Below are positions 11,086 through 22,370 of a stretch of DNA of 64,000 nucleotides, in pieces. This DNA is from Cycas panzhihuaensis. Lineage: Eukaryota > Cycadophyta. Under the pieces are notes generated by a model, which did no database searches, was not told the DNA's origin, and worked only from the letters and a program-made list of their open reading frames with translations. Location of the stretch: positions 46,817,741 to 46,881,740 of the forward strand of contig CM041465.1 of assembly GCA_023213395.1 (NCBI GenBank). The letters run 5' to 3'. The stretch's first letter is position 1, and every line of letters starts with the position of its first letter. The translations under genes and the position numbers were made by a program.

Positions 11086-12483
11086 TTAATAGGAAATCAA
11101 AGAGGGGAATGGTAGTGGTCGAGCAGCTCGCTGGCACTCCTATTCTGAACCCTTTGGACCTTTCTATTGATGATTTTCTTCCTGATAAGCCTATCTTGGT
11201 CGTTTAGGACCTCCCTTCTCATCTACTTACTAATAGCATATGGTATGGGGACATCATGCAATATCTCACTCAACAGTAGTATCGCCCTAATGCTAGTGGT
11301 AAAGTTAGGTCTTGTATTTGGGCAACTGCCAGACAGTACTTTCTTATGGGTGAGGTATTATATAAGAGATCTTTCGATGGGATCCTTCTCCGCTGCATCA
11401 CCCCTAATGAAGAAGTCCAGATACTCCATGAATGCCACCATGGAATTTGTGGGGGCCACTTTAGGGGCCAATCCATGGCCCAAAGGATCCTCTATATGGG
11501 ATATTATTAGCCGTCCCTTTTTAAGGACACCTATGCTTATGCTTTAAGATGTCGGCAATGCTAGGAGTATGCCAACATCACTCGCTTACCTTCTGAGGCA
11601 CTCCATCCCATTATATCTCCATGGCCTTCTCCCAATGGGGGTTGGACCTCATTAGAGCAATAACCCCATCCTCTTCGTTGCAGTATAAGTTTATCTTGAC
11701 TACTACAGAGTACTTTACTAAATAGGTGGAAGCCATTCCTTTAACTATGACTCTTGGTAAGACGATAGCCACTTCCATCTACCAACATATCATCTTCCAC
11801 TTTAGGGTTCCTGATGTCTTGATCACAGACAATGGAACTCCTTTTTGCAACAAGGAGATGGATGAACTTCACGAGAGATTCCAAATTTCTCATAAAACTT
11901 CCTCTCCTTTCTATCCCAAGGCCAACGGCCAGGTCGAATTGTTTAATAAAACTCTCATAAATATCCTAAAGAAAATTGTTTCCTAATCTCAAAGAGGTTG
12001 GCACCTCCAGCTCCCTTCTGCCCTATGGGCATATCGCACGTCTATCCATACAACTACGTGAATGACTCCTTTCTCCCTAGTCTATGGGATGGAGGCTGTT
12101 CTCCCATTGGAAGTGGAGATTCCTTCTCTACAGGTCTCTCTCTGAGGTTTAGTCGATGAGGAGTCTATCTGTCAGGCTCACCTCTTAGACCTTGAGGCCT
12201 TGGATGAGAAATGCTTGGCCGCTTACCAAGCCAACCTCGCCTCTAAGGCTAGGGTATGAAGAACTTACAATAAAAACTTTGTTCCCATCCTTTTCATCCT
12301 GGGGACCATGTCCTCAAGATGGAATATCTCCATGATCGCCTGACCAAATTCAGACCCAAATGGGTTAGTCCTTTTATCGTCCTTGAGAGTCTTAGGAATG
12401 GCGCTTACAAGATCACCACCCAAGAGGGCCTCAAATTTGAGAAAGCTATGAGTGGGAAATTCCTCAAGAAATTCTATACGTGA
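11086..12483 (+). pseudogene. Element G integrase
   Basis: A zinc-binding HHCC region lies at 11421-11560 (HECHHGICGGHF, then ALRCRQC). The catalytic core begins near 11621 (FSQWGLDLIRAI), after a one-base frameshift. The second Asp is in LITDNGTPFCN (about 11820) and the Glu in KANGQVELFNKT (about 11925). The C-terminal part (FIVLESLRNGAYKI, then GKFLKKFY) ends at the TGA at 12481-12483, matching the usual Tat integrase end. It would insert element cDNA into chromosomes. Several stops and the frameshift kill this copy. Confidence 0.8.
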
Positions 12484-13399
12484 CTATTTCCTTGTTCTTT
12501 TACACTCCAAAATGAGGCTAAACTACCATCCTAGGCGTGTCCCATCTCTTTTAGTCACAGGCGGGATGACAGCTTAGGGTGGCCTTCTTGCTCCTTTTAG
12601 GTTCCTCTTATGGAACCCCTTGCCCCCCTTCCTCTAGGGGCCCCGTCCTCCTATTTGGGTACATTCCCCAACTAGGACGATGTGTCAGAGTGCCATCACT
12701 TCTTTCCCATTGGCATTTCCTTTGCATATCCCACTATGCTCCCATATGGACATGTGTGCCACCCTATCTCCTAGCCTCACATATGCCTATCGCTGCCACT
12801 CATAGTGATCGTGTGTGCACCTGCTAGGTGTGTGGCCCTACCTGAAAGGAAGTGTGTGTAATTCAAACAAATCTCATAACACAAACCGTATGATAACTGA
12901 CTCAAACATCATGATCCATAGCTCCTCGTATGCGCACGTACACTCCCACATCACACATACATACATGAATATAAAAAACATAAATATACATCATCCATCA
13001 TATATCATCATACACACCAACATATATCAAATGGGGTGCCAATGGCCCCGTCTATATACACAAAATAATCAGCATGTGCCATATCATACAAGTAGCATGG
13101 TACATCATTCATGGGAAGCTGGAATCCTTATAGGGAGGAGTACAATCATGTGGCTACATATGGTGACTCCTTGGAGGTCCGCTGCTTTTCCCTGTCAAAT
13201 CAAAACTACTCTACTCTACTCTATTATTGCCCCACTCCTGGGGTATTGTCTATCGGTCGATGTGATCCCTCTCCTAGGGACCATATGTCTTCTAGACTTC
13301 ATTTGCGTCTCTGGGAGCTCCATGCCTCGCTCCCCTTATCCCGAGGCCTCCTCAGGGTCATCACTACTATGTGGGTGTACATTGTACTCCATGATGACC
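12484..13399. other. Element G spacer between integrase and antisense gene
   Basis: No domain is recognised on either strand. It has pyrimidine-rich blocks, then an A/T- and CA-rich stretch (about 12860-13040) of simple ATAC/CATC-like runs. An open + strand frame of 232 codons (12815-13513) is low-complexity and overlaps the tail of the antisense gene. I treat it as fortuitous. Confidence 0.5.
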
Positions 13400-15309
13400 C
13401 TGAGGCTACTTGATCTACCAGCTAGTCGTATCTCGCCTGGATACGATCTCGCTCACTCTCCACTCCCCAGAGTCTCTCCTCCATGCTCCAGAACCTCTCC
13501 TCCATCCCTCTGAGATGCTCCTCTAGTATTGCTATCCTGATCTGGCTCTCAACATCTCTACCTGCTCCTCCCTGTGCCTCCAAAACCTACATTGGACCTT
13601 GCAGAGTGTCCCTTAACCTAGGCCTCATCTAGCTCCCTCTGAAGTCATCCCACATGGGCCTCATGCTCCTGGGACTCTGTTATCCATATATATCTCACCC
13701 CAGCTAACATGGTGAATGTCGTTGTATAAGCCCATGCCAATTGAGGCTCCTCTCTCGCCTGAATGGGAGGTTGCCCCTCTGCGTAGGCTTGAGGGAACAT
13801 CTCCTGGACTACCGCCTCCACCAATCCTTGCATCTCTACTACTCTTACGAAGTCCAACACACCATGTGTCAGTACATATATCATATATATTAAACAAAAT
13901 CAAATAACTACATGTTAGATGATCAAAAGATGACAGGAAAAGGTAGCGTCTCATATGTTGGGGCCACCGGCTCATTAACTCTGATGATAGCCTCCTCCTC
14001 TAGAACTCCACTAGCCGCTGGTACCTCCTCCTCATCTAGTACCACCTCGACGATTGCCTGGACCACTAGGGCATCTCCACCCCCTCTACTGGTGCTACTT
14101 CCTCCCTGGATCTCCCTACTATCCTTAGTCTCTAAGCTCATGTGTATGGGCCTCTAACTCCCTCTGTAGCTCTAGACAGACCTGACTCTCCCTATACAGA
14201 TCCTGACAAACTTGCCTCTCATCTTATGACTCCTGAAGGTCCTGCCTCTCCAACTGCTGCTCTAGATGGGCCTGCCCCATCACCTCTATCATCCCCATCA
14301 CTATCATCATTATCACCAGGGGCGATTCCTGCTCTGCCTACCTCATCATCACTGCTCCACCTCACCCCTCGATATGGATCAGATATATAGTCTTCCATGG
14401 TGAGGAGGTCCAGCGACGTAGCCTCCATTGACTGACGTATATGCGCTTGGTCCTCGGCCCCTCTAAACTGAGTCTTCCATCTGTGGACCATGGGTACCCA
14501 CTTTGAGATGGGGTGTGGTCCTCATGTGGGTGCTACTGCTCTGAAGTGATCAAAGAACTAGCACTATAATAATGTGTTGTATGAAAGTCCACCTCTCCCT
14601 GCCACCCTAATAGCATTTGGTTGGGTAACTAAGTTTGTCTCTATCAAGGTGGCCTAATTCAACCTCTCCCCAGCCTCACATCTCTTGACTGCATCTATCC
14701 ATCCACTAAGTATATCTTTATAGTTCTGTTTCTAGGATATCTAGAACAGAATACATAAGGTAATCAGTTTTCTCACTCGAGGAACTCTAGACATGACCAT
14801 AGTCTGTAGGGGTATCCCTCTCCTCTCTCACCTATCATGTTCAGTGAAAAATATTGCTACCTCCCTATGTGCTACCTCATTACTAGGTAGCGTCCCTAGC
14901 GATGTTGGTCTCCTCATCGCTGGTACCCTGAGGATCCTCCTAATATTTCCTGCCATGACTGTAACGTCCCCCACTTGGAGGAGGTGGAATACGTGCCTCT
15001 ACCTGTCCCAGTGCGAGACTATATCCACTAGAAGCTGTTGATCTGACACATACTGTGGAATCTGTATGACCTTTAGTAGGTCACATCTCGCTAAAACCTG
15101 CTTATACCCATGGGACATCATCTCCATGAAGCTCAACATAGCCATCCTGATGTTTTTGTGGTTCTCTACCGTGATAACTGCATGTAAAATCCCCTAGAAA
15201 TTAGTAAGAGCCTATCTAAATCCACCTTCTTGCCCTTAGGACTGCCTCACCCTCCTCTTAGATTGAGATTTAGCTCTCCTTTGGGCTATCTTTTAATTTT
15301 TTTAGCCAT
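13400..15309 (-). pseudogene. Element G antisense gene, plant-mobile-domain-like (PMD)
   Basis: Read on the minus strand from a possible ATG at 15309. Around 14925-15010 the code reads VGDVTVMAGNIRRILRVP after a His-x-Phe-His-Leu stretch. This has the form of the core of the plant mobile domain (aminotransferase-like), found in host MAIL/MAIN-type proteins and as antisense genes in some Tat elements. Downstream, open stretches (14491-14219, 14141-13923, 13884-13645) encode acidic and Ser/Gly-rich sequence (SDDEVGRAGIAPGDNDDSDG) and a Glu/Gln-rich, coiled-coil-like tail. Stops and frameshifts break it. Its place between integrase and the 3' LTR fits known Tat antisense genes. Function is unknown. 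Confidence 0.55.
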
Positions 15310-16390
15310 TTTGGCTTCGTACCACACTAAATTCTGCAGTACCGTGGAGTTTAGCTTGAGTCCCACTACGATCGGGTCCCCGCGATGAAGATCACAGCAC
15401 CATGATCTTTATCATGGTACGAACATCATCCCCCTAAAAGGGGGGGTTTCCTGCCCAAAAAACCCAAAATGTTTTCCAAAGGCGGGCCTTGCTCTAACCC
15501 ATCGGGACTAGGGCTACCTAATGCCCCAATCCCCCCTCTTACTGGGTCTAATTCAGACTCCAGGAGATCACTATTTGCCCTTAAGGGGCCCAAAAATGCT
15601 CTAAAAAATAATAAAAAACTACAAAATTTAAATTACGAGATGGGGTAGGGAATAAACAATCCACTCACTAGATCTAGTATTGCAACTTCCATCCCATCAT
15701 CCTGGTCCTACTGGTTGTCCTCTCACCTCAATCCAATGGTCTGATCTCCTCCTACGTGTCTTCAAAATCGGGTAGCACTTCACTACGTAAGGGAAAGGGC
15801 TCTAAATCGTTCGAGAGCCCGTGAAAATGAATTCCATTTTCACCGAGTTTCTTTATACAAACGGGGACCCCAGCATGCACTCCTTATGTTTCTATCGACG
15901 TGATAGCCCTTGGGGTCATCTCGCACCCCCAATCATCATTAGCTTATGGCTGTAGATCCCATTTTATCCCTGCGGCCTCCATTTCACTCATCTTTACAGG
16001 TGTATTTATGGAACATATTTTCTCGCTTCCGTGAGGACCTTTTTATCTCGTTTTGCATGCCACCTCCATGTATACCCAAGTTTACACTCGTTTTTGCCAC
16101 TCGTTTGCACTTCTGGGGTCCCCAAAGGGAGCACCCCCTATGTTCGAGACTGCTTTTTGCTTCCTTAAGCAACCTTTGGCAGCCTAGAGTGGCCTTTTCA
16201 TTGCCCGTTCTTTCCTGTGGACTAGACAATCTGCTCCACCCTTGGGTAGCCCCATTACTGGGTTGTCCTACCCTTCATGGCCTTCATTGCCAACTATTCG
16301 AGTCTCTCACAGTTACTATATATCATCGTGTCCTTTCCACACCACCGACTTTTTCATATTTCATCTACTGAGATACTTTCCCTTTCATCC
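15310..16390. other. Spacer upstream of both the antisense gene and the second RNase H
   Basis: This stretch separates the divergent antisense gene (-) and RNase H (+), so it would hold any promoter of the antisense gene. At 15330-15365 it has a GTACCRYR...AGTTT motif pair resembling, in reverse, the repeated GGTACCGCAAAGTTT motif of the G LTR (about 17765-17810). A + strand open frame at 15946-16371 is Pro/Leu-rich with no recognised domain. Confidence 0.4.
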
Positions 16391-16903
16391 ATGGCACTTC
16401 TCATCTTTACTGATGGCAAAAGCTATGACAACCCTAGTCCTTTCACTGCCACATGGATTCTTCGCGACCCTTCTGGACATGATTTCCTACATTCCAGGAT
16501 CTTCCTTCCCGAGGCCACCAATAATGAAGCTGAATACACAGTTGTTATTGAGGCCCTTACCAATGCACTCCATTTCTACCATGGACCCATCATTCTCTTT
16601 TGCGACTCCTAGGTTATGGTGTCCCATCACACCCAGGTCTACCAGGTGCGATGCCCACGCTTAAGAGTCATTGCCTTGACTGCCAGGTCTCTATTGGCTT
16701 GTTTTTTATCTGTCTACATTTAACACATCCCTCAGGCCCTCAACGTTGAGGCAAACAACCTTGTTCGCCTCATCCTTGAGCATCCTCTACCTCTTCTTGA
16801 TGACCCCCCTAAGAGACTTGTTTGGTCACCCAGGCGCCCAAGTCTCAGGCCATCTTGCACTTCACCTTATGATCTGTTTATACCTTTGAAAGCTAGCCAC
16901 TAA
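16391..16903 (+). pseudogene. Element G second RNase H, archaeal-type (aRNH)
   Basis: From ATG 16391 to TAA 16901-16903 the frame is 170 codons with two internal stops (TAG 16610; a TAA in the segment before HIPQ). It reads LIFTDGKSYDNPSP, ATNNEAEYTVVIEALTNAL, LFCDS and HIPQALNVEANNLV: the first Asp, the NNEAEY Glu and the DS Asp of the RNase H fold are present. The last motif, normally A-D-x-L, is A-N-N-L, a G-to-A change that loses the fourth acidic residue. The NNEAEY wording is that of archaeal-type RNases H acquired by Tat elements. It lies about 3.9 kb after integrase, not between RNase H and integrase. Confidence 0.75.
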
Positions 16904-17201
16904 TGAGGTTAAACTATGATGACCACTAGGTTTGTTCATTCACTCTTTCCTTGTTATCATCATATCTTTCCTTTGTACTCTTACGATGGGGGCATTCCCC
17001 TCATCCATCATAAGTTCCGGTTGACTCCAGAGTGGCACGTAGGTAGCCCCTATGTTGTCTCCACTCTTATTCCTATATCCATGTGTTCCTCCATGACACT
17101 CGCTAGCACCCTTGGGTCTTTTCATAATTATGATTGTTATATATATGATTGTTGACAGCATTCGCCATCGCATTGTACTTTCGAGCAGCGAGGGTCTACC
17201 G

Positions 17202-17213
17202 CCAAGGGGGCAG
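17202..17213 (+). other. Element G polypurine tract
   Basis: CCAAGGGGGCAG directly precedes the 3' LTR. The run AAGGGGG is the plus-strand primer for cDNA synthesis and fixes the LTR start. Confidence 0.75.
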
Positions 17214-18848
17214 TGTTTCCTACCTACCGGGAATGGGTATGGACATATCGACTCAAGTAAGCATAGGTATGCTTCTCTCTCCCATCTTAGTCACCTTATA
17301 TATTGTAGATTGAAGCATTGTTTGAATTGCATGATTGATTGGCACATTTTTACGATTGATTATGCATCTTACTTGATCATGTCGCATGTCCCTAGCCTAT
17401 GACGACCCACGTGATATACTCCTCTGTGAGACATGCATCCCCATAGCACTCTTCAACCCTCTGCATCGCCTCTATGTCACCTTGAGCTTCAACCAACTTA
17501 TGTGATCTACTCACACCCTTGTCACCTACCACAACCCCTAGCTTTTCTCTAGGAGTGGTGGGTATTTTGTGCCTTTCCATAGCATTTCTCGAAACCCTAC
17601 CTCTCGATGCCCTATTCAGTCTAGCTGATTTGCTCACTTGGACTGTCCCCAACTACCTGGACAGGAGGGTCATCCTCTCCTAGGCCTAGAGTATCCTATT
17701 TTATGGCTACCAAGACCCCTATCTTTCTTTTTATTGCATTCTGGTCCCGCACCGCTACAAACTTAGTGGTACCGCAAAGTTTACTGCGGTACCACAAAGT
17801 TTACCATGGTGCGACTGTTTACCTCTATTTTTTTAATCTGCTATTGTAATTCTCACATTTTTCACGAAATTGCCACATGGATTAGTTGCCAACTAAGCCC
17901 CAGCCTAACCCTAATCGCTCGATTAAGGTTAGGGTTAGTTATAAAGCCCAAAACAATTTCACTTCCCCTCTCTTCTACCACTTCTTCTTGTTCTCTGCCC
18001 CTTTTCTCATAAGAACACTCTGCAAAAATGCTTGTAACACCTGAGTTTCTGACGTACTAGCATGAGATCTTCCTATTACAACATTGGTTCATGGTAGTAA
18101 GATCCTCAACTAATGCCTTTAAGTAAGGATCCATGCCCAAGTATGACCTCCATGCTCTTCCTACAGCCTTCAACAAAGGTGTTTCTCCTGTAATACCATC
18201 CTAAGGGATACCTTGTAAGCAATCTAAATCTACCATTTTTTGCTATCTACAGGGGCAGATATGCCTCTCATATAGCTCAGTATGTACTTCCTATTATTGT
18301 TCCATATTTTTACCTTAGATTTATCTTGCAAAAGTTAGTTCTTTAAGTATATTACTCATTTCCTTATGTTTTTGCTGTATAAAAGAGTATTCTTCTATTT
18401 TCCACTTCCTTGCCATCCTGATATCCCCATCCTCCCCTAGTTTTCTTTGAGGCTATGGGAGGGGGTTCATAAGGAGCAAATGACAGGAGCCAAAGTGGGA
18501 TCCATACCCACTAGGCCTACTCCTCAAGGGCAAACCCCTTCTCCTCTTTCCTCTCCTTCACCTATGCCTTTCTTGGGTCACCCAAAAGTCCTTGGGATTA
18601 GGCTTGCACTGTATATCAGCATATGCAGCCCTTGCTATGCTAATTCTAGGCCTGCACAACCCTTTTTGGGTAGCTCTTCCAGCCCCAAATGGTGTCCAAT
18701 ACTCACTCCAAGCCTTGGTACAACCCATGTTGCAATTTGCTTCCCATAACATACTTGCAACATAGGCCACTTCTGTAAACATTGCAATATTTATTTTCTG
18801 TCCTATCTATTGCCCATAGGCTATCATAATTCACTGTACCCTACACCT
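17214..18848 (+). repeat. Element G 3' LTR, left part
   Basis: It begins TGTTTCCTACC and matches 2664-4300. It is interrupted after CACCT at 18848 by copia-A2 and resumes at 26444. A TATA-like box is at 17940-17946. Confidence 0.85.
18844..18848. repeat. Target-site duplication CACCT of copia-A2 (left)
   Basis: CACCT precedes the 5' LTR and is repeated at 26439-26443 after the 3' LTR. The unoccupied counterpart in the other G LTR (4296-4300) reads CACTT once. Confidence 0.92.
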
Positions 18849-19145
18849 TGAAAAGGGTTAATGACATAAGGTCATTACATTAGTTGATTATTTCGAAAAA
18901 GGGTCTTAAGTGAACTTTAAATTAGATCACTTAAGTGAAATGCACTTTCATGTGCATTATGTATAATTTCATTTCACCTAACTCAAATGCTCCCTCTCTC
19001 AATATAAAAGTAAAGCTCAATGGAGTAGATTCATTCTTACCTCCCCATTTTGTGAGAGCTAGTTTCTTTCTCTCAAGTCTCTCTTGCTCCCATGTTTGCC
19101 TTTGTGTTTAGTGCATAGAGATGAAGGATAGATCCACTCTTTTCA
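18849..19145 (+). repeat. Copia-A2 5' LTR
   Basis: It runs from TGAAAAGGG to CTCTTTTCA, 297 bp, the same length as the 3' LTR. It has three successive short inverted repeats: AATGAC/GTCATT (18860-18876), CTTAAGTGA/TCACTTAAG (18905-18935) and AATGCAC/GTGCATT (18939-18958). These lie upstream of a TATAAAAG box (19003-19010), followed by CT-rich sequence. Confidence 0.93.
19003..19010 (+). promoter_or_regulatory. TATA box of copia-A2 LTR
   Basis: TATAAAAG is conserved at the same LTR position in the A2 3' LTR (26296-26303), A3 (57692-57699) and A1 (52048-52055). It is the likely core promoter. Confidence 0.6.
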
Positions 19146-19147
19146 TG

Positions 19148-19159
19148 TGGTATCAGAGC
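19148..19159 (+). other. Copia-A2 primer-binding site (initiator Met-tRNA)
   Basis: TGGTATCAGAGC, two bases after the LTR, is the standard site complementary to the 3' end of plant initiator Met-tRNA. Confidence 0.92.
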
Positions 19160-21178
19160 TTGCTCCCTTCATATTCCCCACTGGCACTTGCAATGGAGCC
19201 ATCACTTCCTTCTCCCCCACAATCCATGTGGTGAAGGAGATTGTGAAAGTGAATTTAGAAATATTTTCAAGTTATTATGATAGCATATTTTGTATTGTTT
19301 GCTTTTCCTTTCTCTTTTGCAGGTTTGGAAGCATAATACAAGGAGTTGTAAGGCCCAAGGATTCCAATCCTTTGCTGGCCATTCATGCTATTTCATTCTT
19401 CTTTTTCTTTTCCCTTTTTTATCCATTTAATAAGGGGAAATGCTGTCGAAATTTTTCCAGCATTTAGAAGAATGATTGTAAGGGGCAGTTTTACCCATTT
19501 TTTAAAAAGAATTTTGAGCCATTTAAAATATCTATCATTGTATGCTCTCACCTTGCCCATATTGGGATCCTGGTGATCAAAAAATGATGGAAATTTCATA
19601 TGGTATCATGTGGTAATGAGATATTAGCAAGCTAAAATTTCTGCAGAAATATAATTTGATTTCTAAACTTCACAGGTTTGCAAAATCTTCTACAGAGATC
19701 CAATTGAAGTGATTATAATTGTCAAAGATGGGGCTCTGAGTCTACTTTCCAGTGCAAAAATTGGCACCTAATTTGGATGTCGTATGAGGAAGTTATTGCT
19801 ATTTTAGTGAACAGTAGTTATTTTTAGTAAGAATTCTAGAAAAATATAATTTCCTAACTTTACGAGGCTGTCAAAAACTTTCCAGAACTCATTTAGACCT
19901 GATTCCACTTCCTAAAGATGAAGCTCTGAGTCTAATTTGTAGCACAAAAATCAGCACTCCATTTCGACATCGTGGGAGAAAGTTATTGCAGATTTAGTGA
20001 AGAGTACTTTTTTTTGTATTAACAAAAAAAAAAAGTGAAGAAAATTTCCTCCTTTTTATAAGGCTTAAAAGCCCATTGTAAAAGTGAGAAAAAAACACCT
20101 GGATCAAAGCAATATCCGGTGTCCTCACTCACTTATTAGCATTGCATTTCAGCACTCTAAAATCACTCAAAGCAAGCACTCCAAAGACACTTCAAGCAAG
20201 CACTCCAAAAGCACTCCAAGCAAGCATTATTTTCAGTTAAATGTACATTTGATACAATTCGATAATCTTTTCACTCTTCCTAAAAGGAACGCATCACGTA
20301 CGCTATTTTCCACCATCTTGTACCTGTTCACACACTTGCCAAGGTTGAGATACCTTGGTTGGTAGAATGCCGTGCCATAAAGGAGGTGTGGGTTTCAAGT
20401 TGGGACTAGACTAAACCGGAATATTGGTGAGGTTTGGTTAGCCATACCATCGTGCCTCAACTGTGGATCATCCCGATAACCAACCAGAAAAGCGGAACTT
20501 TAATACAAGATTAAAATATACCCGATCCAATATCCGTCATAGCCATGGGTATGCATGTACCACTCTTTAGAGGAGGTATATAGCTGCTCATTGGTGAACT
20601 GGGTGAGGATTGGGAGTACCTGGGCTCCGTTGTGACTTGGATTTCATCACCAAGCACGATTGTGGGTATCACGGGTGAAGGCCAAATTAATTCTACTAGA
20701 AGCCTAGGCATTCCTTTAACAACCTCAACTACATGTTGGACACAAGTTAGAGGTTATTAGGTTGATTACGCATCCTACATTCGAGTTTCAAGTTGTGTAA
20801 ACCCAATGATGTCAACTTCTACATTGGCCTACAATCTTGTATATTGATCACTTACTTATTTATAAAAAGTGATCCATAGTGTAATCACAATCATAGTGCT
20901 TCTTATATTCCTGCTGCGTCAGGTTAATATTTACCACAAGTGTTAGTGGCCAATTTTTATCATAGTGCTTCTCATATTCTGCGTCGGGTTAATATTTGTC
21001 ACAAGTGTTGGTGACTTTTCTCTAAGTTGCTCCCTTCATCTTTGAGCAACCATTCTCACTTCTTCTTCCTTCTTCTACACTACTTCATTACATTTCCCAT
21101 TTGTAAATAGTGATCAATCATTTATTTCTATCACTTTTATAGTCCCTTGTTCATTTCTTCCCTTCAAAAAAAGACACA
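19160..21178 (+). other. Copia-A2 long untranslated leader
   Basis: About 2 kb lie between primer site and gag ATG, aligning with the leaders of A1 and A3. It has no conserved sense-strand frame. It includes a homopolymer-rich stretch (20012-20050), short direct repeats of AAGCACTCCAAA type (20170-20225), and the minus-strand open frame listed separately. It ends in repeated CATAGTGCTTCTCATATTC units (20899-20980). Confidence 0.7.
20511..20711 (-). other. Antisense open frame in copia-A2 leader
   Basis: A 66-codon minus-strand frame from ATG to stop. The same frame is open at 46262-46462 in A1 and 59199-59399 in A3. Shared segments include DEIQV and EPRYSQSS. I recognise no domain. Between A2 and A3 about 17 base changes give about 10 amino-acid changes, which does not suggest selection for protein. 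It may be fortuitous. Confidence 0.3.
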
Positions 21179-22370
21179 ATGTCTTCACAGTTCAAGCAAA
21201 ATGTGAACTGCATTCTAAAAGGGAAAGAAAATTGGGATATGTGGTTCACTGGTGTCAGAAATGCTGCAAAGTATGAAGGTCTATGGAGAGATCACTTACA
21301 ACCTACACCACATTGCTGACTCCTACCACAATTGCTTGAGGAGGTGCTCCAACTACTCCCAATCGTCGTAGCTAAATGCCAATGGGAACTTGATGATGAT
21401 AAAATACGTGCAGGATATCGCTTGTCACCGATTATTCTCGCATAATCTCATTGATGAAGTTATACATGATACAACATGGAAAGTTCTTGAAGTTCTTAAG
21501 AAGAACTTTGATACTAAATCAGACTTAGAATTTGTTCACTTAGTGCTGAAGATGAACAAATTGAAAATGCAGAAAGGACATGCAAGTGAGACAATCAATC
21601 TCCTTCATCCAATCAAGCAAGCCATTGATAAAGATTTTAAAACTCAATGTATTACATGGGCTTTCTTAATTCAGTCATGTCTCCATATCCCAGATTATAA
21701 AAATCTATTGGGGAGTCTTCAATCTAGTGGAACTTTGAAGACCCTAAACTTTGAGGATCTTGCTGATAAGTTCATTGAATTTGATAAGACCTTTGATACC
21801 AACTTTGCCACTACATCAGATCCAATTGATGCTGCTTTTGAAGTGGAAGAAGATCTTTGTTACACCAAAAATCAAGGTCAATACTCTCGTGAGGTGGTAT
21901 TTCCGGGGGAAGAGGAAGAGGTAGACAACAAGGACAACGTCCTCTTAGTCAACAGACTCCTCAATTCCAACAAAAACAGTCTCAAGGCCAAGGCCAAAAT
22001 AATCAACCTGGACCTAGATCCAGTAATCAGAGACAATCCAGCCAGCCCAATACTTGGACTGGAAATCAAACAATCGTGTGCTAAAGGTGTAATAGAAGAG
22101 GACATTATGCCAAAATTACAGGCGCCACCAACAAACTACCAAGTTATCAACAGCGCCATGGTGCACATAATGTTGATAATACTTCTTTTGAAGATGCTTT
22201 TGGTGGAATGCAATTTGCTCATGCACACCTTCAAAGAATTGGGACCACTTCATCAAATGTTGTTGATAGATCCACTAAGTATATTGAGGCTCATTGTGGC
22301 TTTGCTTATTCACTTTTGCCTTCACCACTTGGAGTTGCAAATAGTGCTACCTCAAATACTTCATCGTAGA
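21179..22370 (+). pseudogene. Copia-A2 gag
   Basis: Starts at ATG 21179 (MSSQFKQNVNCIL). An early frameshift and stop lie near 21320-21400. The middle region (about 21450-21880) is conserved with A3: WKVLEVLKKNFDTKSDLEF, INLLHPIKQAIDKDF, KFIEFDKTFDTNF. A second frameshift at about 21890 precedes the Arg/Gly- and Gln-rich tract. The zinc knuckle C-x2-C-x4-H-x4 begins at 22079, with its second residue now a stop (CAA to TAA) and the last Cys replaced, as in A3. This is the capsid/nucleocapsid protein of a Ty1/copia element. The intact frame can be judged from A3, which needs no shift over this region. Confidence 0.8.

Noticed and set aside
12815-13513. 232-codon + strand open frame in element G
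   Set aside because: His/Ser/Thr-rich low-complexity translation over CATC/ATAC-like simple sequence, with no domain; it overlaps the antisense gene tail.
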